Below, one piece after another: positions 16,215 to 22,494 of a stretch of 25,546 nt of DNA. The translations under genes and the position numbers were made by a program. Each line of letters starts with the position of its first letter. The first letter of the stretch is position 1. The notes under the pieces were generated by a model, which was not told the origin of the DNA, ran no database searches, and saw nothing but the letters and a program-made list of their open reading frames with translations. This DNA comes from Flavobacteriaceae bacterium. Lineage in GTDB: Bacteria > Bacteroidota > Bacteroidia > Flavobacteriales > Flavobacteriaceae. The stretch is from NCBI GenBank assembly GCA_030834365.1, contig JAURFJ010000008.1, forward strand, positions 1 to 25,546. Reading direction: 5' to 3'.

Positions 16215-16312
16215 GGGTACTTATTTTCTACGGGATGTAAAGGTACAAACTTTGATCAGAGCCGTAGGCTCAATTTCACTATCTTTTGAATTACTTAATA
16301 GCACAGTAACGT
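16215..16312. promoter_or_regulatory. Divergent intergenic region pyrG / isomerase-like gene
   Basis: This is the largest gap in the window (98 bp) and must hold promoters for both genes. Toward pyrG, 16238-16245 reads TACCTTTA on the minus strand (7 of 8 to TAnnTTTG). Between the genes CAAACTTTG (16246-16254) is an imperfect palindrome giving a TTTG end on both strands; on the minus strand it follows a TTG by 17 bp, the expected -33/-7 spacing. Toward the plus-strand gene, a TATCTTTTG run near 16280 sits about 25 bp before the ATG. Which of these is used cannot be decided by eye. Confidence 0.35.
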
Positions 16313-17182
16313 ATGAAAAGACGAAGTTTTATTCAAAACGTCCCTGCCGCACTAATGGTTGCGCCTTTGGGCATTCACGGTCTTGAACAACAAAAAAAAC
16401 AATCGACCACAAGCATTCCTATAAATCATTCGGTTGCTAGGTGGTGTCTTAGTTCATACGACTTAGACCACTTACTGCCCCGATTAAAAGACTTAGGTAT
16501 ACATTCCATTGACTTAGTTGGGCCTCAAGACTTTAAGACTTTAAAAAAATACGACATGCATTGCAGCATGTGCGAGGGTGCTGAAATAAGTCTGACCGAG
16601 GGCTTCAATGATCCTCAATACCACGATGAATTGGTCAGGCGCTATACCGAGGTGATTCCGCAGGTGGCAGATGCCGGGTACACCAACTTAATCTGCTTTA
16701 GCGGAAACAGAAGGGGCATGAATGATTTAGTGGGACTCGAAAATTGTGCCAGAGGTCTTGAGCGACTGCTTCCACTGGCGGAAACTCATAACGTAACCCT
16801 TCAAATGGAACTGTTCAATGCACAAGACCATCCCGATTATATGGCGGATTCAAGCCTGTGGGGAATTAGTCTGTGTCGAAGACTGGGATCAGACCATTTT
16901 AAGCTACTGTACGACATTTATCACATGCAGATCCAAGAAGGAGATATTATCAAACAAATCAACACCTATCACGAGTATTTTGGCCATTACCACACCGCTG
17001 GTGTTCCGGGGCGACATGAAATTGGAGCGGATCAAGAGCTGTACTATCCGGCAATCATGAGAGCCATAGCCAATACCGGATTCAAAGGACATGTGGCTCA
17101 AGAGTTTATCGCAACCTATAAAGATCCGTTTGAATCAATCGCCGAGGCCATCGCTATATGCGACGGAAGGCGGGTTCCTTAA
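16313..17182 (+). CDS. Exported hydroxypyruvate-isomerase-like TIM-barrel protein
   Basis: Xylose-isomerase-like / AP-endonuclease-2 superfamily TIM barrel, closest in pattern to hydroxypyruvate isomerase (Hyi), which interconverts hydroxypyruvate and tartronate semialdehyde. Expected metal ligands are all present: E166 (LQMELFN), D201 (LLYDIYHMQ), H227 (HYHTAGVPGRHEIG) and E264 (VAQEFIAT). Unlike cytoplasmic Hyi, the N-terminus is MKRRSFIQNVPAALMVAPLG, a twin-arginine signal (RRSFI) with a short hydrophobic stretch, so Tat export as a folded metalloprotein is likely; many Bacteroidota sugar isomerase/epimerase relatives share this. Substrate is uncertain; it may act on a sugar or keto-acid in the periplasm. 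It stands alone on the plus strand and its TAA overlaps the convergent stop in a TTAA. Confidence 0.88.
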   Translation: MKRRSFIQNVPAALMVAPLGIHGLEQQKKQSTTSIPINHSVARWCLSSYDLDHLLPRLKDLGIHSIDLVGPQDFKTLKKYDMHCSMCEGAEISLTEGFNDPQYHDELVRRYTEVIPQVADAGYTNLICFSGNRRGMNDLVGLENCARGLERLLPLAETHNVTLQMELFNAQDHPDYMADSSLWGISLCRRLGSDHFKLLYDIYHMQIQEGDIIKQINTYHEYFGHYHTAGVPGRHEIGADQELYYPAIMRAIANTGFKGHVAQEFIATYKDPFESIAEAIAICDGRRVP

Positions 17183-18669
17183 TCGAGTTCTTCTTCGATG
17201 CGCTCCCCGTTGTCGTCAAATCGCTCGGGGTAGCGCATTTTTTCAATGGCCAACAATCGATCTGCCAACCAGGTATCGGGTATTTCGGGCCAAGGTTTGA
17301 AAACTTCTGGAGGCATAGTTGTATCCAATGCACTGAAGCTCAGATCGCGCACCCACTTAAGCCTATAGGCCACGTTTTGATAAGCGTTCGACCCATAAGG
17401 AAGGTAGTCAATATCTGATCCCGCGTAGTGCTGCTTCAGCGTTACTAGCGGATCTGAATCTCCTTTAGATTTTAGTCTTTCAACCAGCACCCTATAAAAG
17501 GCATCTAGAGTAAGGTCAAAGGCCCGTGTGGTGTTTATTGAGGGGTTGAATCCATAGCGTCGGTTAAAGGACTTCACAAATTCGGGGGTAGGCCTGCCAT
17601 ATATCTCGGGATACGCAAACAACAAGGCTGAAAGATGTGTCGGATTTACTTGATCGCTGAAATAAACCACACTAGGAGTAGTACTAAAAACGCGCATACT
17701 CTTCTTAGGCTCTGCATTGATCCCATTCAGTATGGAGATTAATGAGGCAGCCAATCCCGACTGATTAGTTTCGAGAAATGCCCAATTCGGAATTAAAGAA
17801 TCCACTATGGAGTCTCGAAATTCAGGTAGTTGTTCAATAGCCAAGTCATTAATCAAGCGCACCTCGTGAGCCTCTTCAAAAACAGATTTCACAGCAGATT
17901 TTGCTTTCTCTTGTGCGCTGTCGGCAATCAGAAAAACACGCTCTCCTCGGTATTGCTCCAAGGCGTATGAAAGCATTTTTTTACGCATTTGATCGGCTAC
18001 AGTACTACCGTAGTAAATGCGGCCTTTAAGCCCTTCTTCGGGCTGCAAAAATGGAGCGAATAATGGGATCATAGAATCGACCCTAGTCTCTATATAGGCT
18101 CTTGCAACCCGAGCGCTAACAGGACCAAAAACCATATCTGTTTTCACCGTGTCGCTCCGGGCAAAATCGGTCACCTGACCGGGACTAAGTTTGGTGTCTA
18201 CGTAGCGGGCATTCACCTCCAATCCCAAAGAACGGGCAGAGTCTATAGCGAAGGTAATTCCGTAATACAGCTCCAAGGCTGTCTGCATGTCGCGGCGCAA
18301 TTCAATTTGACGCACCAAGGCCAGTGTATCAACCACCCGAAGGGTATCTATGGGCGTATTAATGCTATACAGACTATCTATGACTAGACTGTCTCTGTAC
18401 GGTAAGCGGTCTTCTCTAAATGGGAGCAGAAAAAGAGCGTCTAGACGTTCTTTTTGAGTAATCAAATCGGCTAGTGGAGGTAGCGTATCGATAGCGCTCA
18501 TTTTTGGCTGAGACAACAAACTGAGGGTATCTACAGGGGCAGATTCATTCGCAACAATAGTCACCTCTTGACGTTTTGCTCGGGATCGCTTACGCTGAGC
18601 ATCGATCTGTTGAGGCCAAAAGAAAAGCATCAAAAAGCCAGAGGCTATAAACGTCCGAATCACTCCCAT
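17179..18669 (-). CDS. Orphan periplasmic-binding-protein type 1 fold protein (LpoA/LysM-PBP1 relative)
   Basis: Exported 496-aa protein: signal peptide at residues 1-24 (FLMLFFWPQQIDA), a basic then Asp/Ser/Thr-rich linker to about residue 75, and a two-lobed type 1 periplasmic-binding fold from LDALFLLPFREDRL (76-89) to about residue 455. In other flavobacteria I recall proteins of this class with N-terminal LysM domains next to guaA; here no LysM is visible. No ABC permease or ATPase lies nearby, so it is probably not a transporter subunit; a structural or regulatory cell-wall role like that of E. coli LpoA is possible but inferred. It overlaps guaA by 10 bp and ends in EERIEEELD-type acidic text. 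Confidence 0.72.
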   Translation of the reverse strand: MGVIRTFIASGFLMLFFWPQQIDAQRKRSRAKRQEVTIVANESAPVDTLSLLSQPKMSAIDTLPPLADLITQKERLDALFLLPFREDRLPYRDSLVIDSLYSINTPIDTLRVVDTLALVRQIELRRDMQTALELYYGITFAIDSARSLGLEVNARYVDTKLSPGQVTDFARSDTVKTDMVFGPVSARVARAYIETRVDSMIPLFAPFLQPEEGLKGRIYYGSTVADQMRKKMLSYALEQYRGERVFLIADSAQEKAKSAVKSVFEEAHEVRLINDLAIEQLPEFRDSIVDSLIPNWAFLETNQSGLAASLISILNGINAEPKKSMRVFSTTPSVVYFSDQVNPTHLSALLFAYPEIYGRPTPEFVKSFNRRYGFNPSINTTRAFDLTLDAFYRVLVERLKSKGDSDPLVTLKQHYAGSDIDYLPYGSNAYQNVAYRLKWVRDLSFSALDTTMPPEVFKPWPEIPDTWLADRLLAIEKMRYPERFDDNGERIEEELD

Positions 18670-20192
18670 TCTATAGTTGCAGGCGGCTTTGAGCTAATAT
18701 CGTAAACCACTCTATTCACTCCCTTCACGCGATTGATTATAGTATTAGAGACTTCTTGCAGAAAAGCATAAGGCAGATCAACCCAATCCGCAGTCATTCC
18801 ATCGGTACTTTCAACCGCTCTTAAGGCTACTACACTTTCGTAGGTTCGTTCGTCTCCCATCACTCCCACGCTCTTGACTGGAAGCAAAATGGCACCAGCC
18901 TGCCAAACCTTGTCGTAAAGGCCTTCTCTTTTTAACGCCTCAATAAAAACAGCATCTACCTCTTGAAGCAATTCAACGCGGTCGGCGCTAATTGCTCCGA
19001 GTATACGAATGGCCAAGCCTGGGCCCGGAAACGGATGACGTCCTAATAATTCTGGAGGCATTTGCATAGCTGCCCCTACTCGTCGTACTTCGTCTTTAAA
19101 TAGGCTCTTTAATGGTTCTACCACCTTCAACTTCATATAATCTGGAAGGCCACCCACGTTGTGATGGCTTTTTATGGTCACTGAAGGGCCTCCACTAGCA
19201 GAAACAGACTCGATCACGTCTGGGTAAATAGTGCCTTGGGCCAGCCACTTGGCCTGTTCAACCTGCTTTGATTCGTCGTCAAAAACGTCGACAAAAACCT
19301 TTCCTATGATCTTTCGTTTAGTCTCAGGGTCTTCTACACCCTGTAACGCGCTCAGAAAACGTTGAGAGGCATCTACTCCTTTAACATTTAAACCAAACCC
19401 CTTGTATTGCTCCAATACCGATTCGAATTCATTTTTTCGAAGCAATCCGTTGTTTACAAATATGCAGTGCAGGCGCTCGCCTATGGCTTTGTGCAGTAAT
19501 AGGGCTGCTACAGAAGAGTCTACACCTCCCGATAATCCCAAGATCACGCGATCGTCTGACAATTGTGTCTTTAAGGCGTCAACGGTTTCTTCGATAAACG
19601 CATTAGGGGTCCAGTCTTGCTTAAGGCCCGCGATAGTTACTAGAAAGTTTTTGAGCAACTGTGTTCCTTCGGTGGTGTGATAAACCTCCGGATGAAATTG
19701 AATGGCATAGGTAGGCTCTCCTTCAAAAGCGTATGCCACGTGCTGAACGTCGTGTGTGCTAGCCAATAATCGAGCTCCGTTTGGCAATGCGGTAATCGTG
19801 TCTGAGTGAGACATCCAGACCTGGGCATTTGGAGAAATGCCGCTAAAAAATTCGTCTTTTTCTTCGATATACTTTAAACGTGCCCGTCCGTATTCTCGTG
19901 TATTGGAGGCCTCTACTTTACCTCCAAAATTTTCCGCTAAAAATTGAGCTCCGTAACAAATTCCAAGCAGTGGAAGCTTGCCTTTTACACCCGACAAATC
20001 GGGGCTAGGAGCCTGATCTGAACGAACAGAAAATGGTGAACCTGACAATATAACTGCGCTAAAGTCACTGAAGTCTTTAGGGGCCTTGTCAAACGGAATG
20101 ATTTCGGAATAAATATTGAGTTCACGCACCCTCCTGGCAATGAGCTGGGTATATTGTGAACCGAAGTCAAGAATAAGAACTTTCTGATGCAT
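18660..20192 (-). CDS. guaA: GMP synthase (glutamine-hydrolysing) GuaA
   Basis: Makes GMP from XMP, ATP and glutamine. The class I amidotransferase domain has C79 (LLGICYGAQ) with H167 and E169 (FHPEVYHT); the ATP-pyrophosphatase domain has GLSGGVDSS (residues 219-227); the C-terminal dimer domain carries RHPFPGPGLAIR and ends in the family's typical KPPATIEWE. I start at ATG 20192 (MHQKVLILDFGSQYTQ, 510 aa); the two extra codons upstream would need a TTG start. Its stop overlaps the next gene by 10 bp, so the two are co-translated. Confidence 0.99.
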   Translation of the reverse strand: MHQKVLILDFGSQYTQLIARRVRELNIYSEIIPFDKAPKDFSDFSAVILSGSPFSVRSDQAPSPDLSGVKGKLPLLGICYGAQFLAENFGGKVEASNTREYGRARLKYIEEKDEFFSGISPNAQVWMSHSDTITALPNGARLLASTHDVQHVAYAFEGEPTYAIQFHPEVYHTTEGTQLLKNFLVTIAGLKQDWTPNAFIEETVDALKTQLSDDRVILGLSGGVDSSVAALLLHKAIGERLHCIFVNNGLLRKNEFESVLEQYKGFGLNVKGVDASQRFLSALQGVEDPETKRKIIGKVFVDVFDDESKQVEQAKWLAQGTIYPDVIESVSASGGPSVTIKSHHNVGGLPDYMKLKVVEPLKSLFKDEVRRVGAAMQMPPELLGRHPFPGPGLAIRILGAISADRVELLQEVDAVFIEALKREGLYDKVWQAGAILLPVKSVGVMGDERTYESVVALRAVESTDGMTADWVDLPYAFLQEVSNTIINRVKGVNRVVYDISSKPPATIEWE

Positions 20193-20195
20193 GCC

Positions 20196-20203
20196 CAAAA
20201 ATA
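20196..20203 (-). promoter_or_regulatory. Candidate -7 element immediately before guaA
   Basis: The minus strand reads TATTTTTG, an exact TAnnTTTG match, but only 3 bp separate it from the guaA ATG. If used, transcription would begin at or next to the start codon and the mRNA would be leaderless. No TTG is present at the expected -33 distance, so chance is a real alternative. Confidence 0.22.
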
Positions 20204-20249
20204 GCTATTTGAGCAGTAGTGTGCGGATTCAATAGCGTAAATTTAATGC

Positions 20250-20828
20250 ATGGCAACGGCGACAGAACCTACCCTTACATTTTATGCCCAGCAGATTGAT
20301 TCACTGTTGAAAAAAGCCATTTCAGCGCCCGAAAGCAGACTTCATTGGGTAACACTGGCCTCGGTTGATTCAACTAAACAGGTTCCTGAACCCGATCTTC
20401 GAATGGTCGTGTTGCGGGCAGTTGATGAAGACAGAAATTTGCTGTTTTACACCGACTCCAGAAGCCCTAAGACAGATCAGTTTAAATCAAACCCAAAGGC
20501 CTCTGCTCTGCTATTTGATCCTACCTCAATGATACAGCTTCGTATATATGGAGAGGTGAGCGTTGACACCGAGAGTGAAGAGCATTTAAACGCCTTAAAG
20601 CGACTAACCGATGATTCGCGCATAAATTACTCGACCCTAGATACTCCGGGAACCCCTTCAGCGTCCCGAATTATAAGCCATGATATTCAAAAAACGCATT
20701 TCGCTTTATTAAAGTTCCAATCCCAAACATTTGATTTGTTGCATTTGCGAAGAGACGGTGCACTTCGCATTCAAGCAACTAATGGATCCAACCAGCAACT
20801 AGAGCAGTTGCGGTGGGTCACCCCTTAA
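20250..20828 (+). CDS. Pyridoxamine-phosphate-oxidase-like FMN flavoprotein (Alr4036 type)
   Basis: Split-barrel flavin-binding protein of 192 aa. The FMN-contacting text RMVVLRAVDEDRNLLFYTD and RSPKTDQFKSNPKASALLFD (about residues 50-90) follows the PdxH pattern. It lacks the PdxH C-terminal signature for pyridoxal-phosphate binding (no terminal ERLAP-type end; it ends LRWVTP), so I assign it to the Alr4036-like branch of the superfamily and not to vitamin B6 synthesis. Substrate and physiological reaction are unknown. It is divergent from guaA over a 57-bp gap and overlaps the 3' end of convergent bshC by 11 bp. Confidence 0.86.
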   Translation: MATATEPTLTFYAQQIDSLLKKAISAPESRLHWVTLASVDSTKQVPEPDLRMVVLRAVDEDRNLLFYTDSRSPKTDQFKSNPKASALLFDPTSMIQLRIYGEVSVDTESEEHLNALKRLTDDSRINYSTLDTPGTPSASRIISHDIQKTHFALLKFQSQTFDLLHLRRDGALRIQATNGSNQQLEQLRWVTP

Positions 20829-22437
20829 CCCCTTCGGGCAACTCAAGTAACAACAGTTGACCGTGGCCTAAGTCAGCACTGAATGCTGATAAAATGCGTT
20901 CAAAAAAGGTATCTCCCATTTGCGCGTAGAGCGCGCTAAAGTTTTCAAACCGTTCATGCGGAACCCCCATCGGATAAAAGTGATCGTAGATTTCGCTTAT
21001 GCGTTGCACCTGGTCTGCAAGTTTGCGTCTTTGGGCTTTTAAGAGTCTTTTCTCAAGCGTATCAAGACCTTTTATTTGCTTCTTTTCTTGGGCGAGCACG
21101 GCGCCCAAAAAGCTTTTGTCTGTTTTAAGAGCTATGTCTTTTAAGGCCACAAACTGTTCAGTAAGCAACGCCCGCTGTGGGCTAAAATCAATGTCAATAT
21201 CTGAAACTCGGCGAATCGCCCCGTTAATGGTGGCGTCTTTCGATGTGGTAAAATCGATCATCTGCGCACCCAATGCGTTCATTTTCGAGCGGTCTTTGGC
21301 CGTAGCCCAAAACAATGAGTGCCTAAGTATAAATAGTGGAAAAGGAACTGAAACGCTATCAAAAGCCGCTTTTAATTGCAGGGCATAAGAGAGCTCTCCA
21401 CCACCGCCTATATAGGCCAAATTCGGCAAAATGCACTCTTGATAAATCGGCCTTAGCACCACATTTGGAGAAAAATGTTCTGGGGCCTCATCGAGAATTC
21501 GTTGCATTTCTTCTCTCGTAAAGCGACGCTTAGTGTCAGCTAATAAAAAATCTTCTCCGTCTCGAACGATACGCTGCCGAGAGTGCTTATCGACAAAAAA
21601 GAGATTGATCTCACGCCCATTGACCTGGGTACTAAACCCCATATTTCTTAAATGAATTGAGGTATCATCAACCGCTTTTTTCGAAAAAGAGTGCAGTAGC
21701 TCGCGCTCAATAATGGGTTTAAAAAGTGATTTAAGTGCTCGACTTTGCGGATTCAATACGATCAGTCCGTACTGTTTAAACAGTTCGTGAACTAGCGTTT
21801 GGGTGGCATCCGCCAAAACGGACCCCTTTCGATATGCTCTAGTGAATAAAGCTACAAGCTGAGAAGCTTCTGAGGTATTCGGAAGCAACTCTCGAATAAG
21901 TGAAATCACTGCATCGAGTTCGTTGGTTTCAAAATCTCCCACCGCACCCGTTTGATCAGTGTTCCACTTGAGCTTCACTTTATTGATGTGTAAATGATCA
22001 ATTTCTGCACTATCGTGGTCTTCACTAGCCATCCAATAAACAGGAACACAGTGCATGTCATTAAAGCATTCGTTTAATGTCTGGCTGAGCTTTACGGTAT
22101 GAAGAATCTTGTAAATAAAAAAAAGTGGACCCGTAAATAGGTTTAGCTGATGACCCGTGCAAACGGTAAAGGTATACTGATCGGTGAGCTTCTGAATGTT
22201 TTCATCGACGGCTGGCGCATTGAGGTTAAGCTTTGCATACTGTTCTTTCAGCGCTGTTACCAAAACTGATCGGTTAGAAGATGGGTAGCTGTCTAGCTTA
22301 GTCTGCCGCTGGGCTCTAAACGCCTCTAAAGATGGATGTGAAGTGAATAAAGAAGAGTCTAACTCTCCCTTAAGGTATGACCTAATGAGGGGGGAATGGA
22401 AATTAGTCTGCGCAAAATCGGTAGTTAAAACCTCCAT
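20818..22437 (-). CDS. bshC: Bacillithiol biosynthesis cysteine-adding enzyme BshC
   Basis: Putative last enzyme of bacillithiol synthesis, adding cysteine to glucosaminyl-malate. Family text is clear: VCTGHQLNLFTGPLFFIYKILH, VYWMASEDHDSAEIDHLH (about residues 110-150), YIGGGGELSYALQLK, and a long C-terminal coiled coil (KRLLKAQRRKLADQVQRISEIYDHFYP) before the final helix. The length of 539 aa is normal. I use ATG 22437 (MEVLTTDFAQ); the 19-residue extension to 22494 would require a TTG start directly abutting the divergent gene. bshA and bshB are not in this window. The low-molecular-weight thiol made would support redox repair. Confidence 0.95.
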   Translation of the reverse strand: MEVLTTDFAQTNFHSPLIRSYLKGELDSSLFTSHPSLEAFRAQRQTKLDSYPSSNRSVLVTALKEQYAKLNLNAPAVDENIQKLTDQYTFTVCTGHQLNLFTGPLFFIYKILHTVKLSQTLNECFNDMHCVPVYWMASEDHDSAEIDHLHINKVKLKWNTDQTGAVGDFETNELDAVISLIRELLPNTSEASQLVALFTRAYRKGSVLADATQTLVHELFKQYGLIVLNPQSRALKSLFKPIIERELLHSFSKKAVDDTSIHLRNMGFSTQVNGREINLFFVDKHSRQRIVRDGEDFLLADTKRRFTREEMQRILDEAPEHFSPNVVLRPIYQECILPNLAYIGGGGELSYALQLKAAFDSVSVPFPLFILRHSLFWATAKDRSKMNALGAQMIDFTTSKDATINGAIRRVSDIDIDFSPQRALLTEQFVALKDIALKTDKSFLGAVLAQEKKQIKGLDTLEKRLLKAQRRKLADQVQRISEIYDHFYPMGVPHERFENFSALYAQMGDTFFERILSAFSADLGHGQLLLLELPEGVKG

Positions 22438-22494
22438 GTCTTTCTTTAGCACAAGCGAAGATACGCAGTAAATTTCGTAGCTTTTGCGCCCCAA
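22438..22494. promoter_or_regulatory. Divergent intergenic region bshC / M14 peptidase
   Basis: This 57-bp gap must carry start signals for both genes. On the minus strand a TATCTTCG (7 of 8 to TAnnTTTG) lies about 20 bp before the bshC ATG. On the plus strand a TAGCTTTTG run near 22478 resembles the TATCTTTTG seen upstream of the isomerase-like gene. Neither has a convincing -33 partner. Confidence 0.25.

Noticed and set aside
20250..20828. True pyridoxamine-phosphate oxidase PdxH
   Set aside because: The N-terminal flavin part fits the superfamily, but the PdxH C-terminal substrate-binding signature is missing and the protein is short.
20999..21388. 129-aa plus-strand open frame opposite bshC
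   Set aside because: The bshC frame is certain here; the antisense translation is Ser/Ala/Cys-rich with no known family features.
22438..22494. Extended TTG start for bshC
   Set aside because: It needs a rare start codon exactly abutting the divergent ATG and would use up the only promoter space between the two genes.
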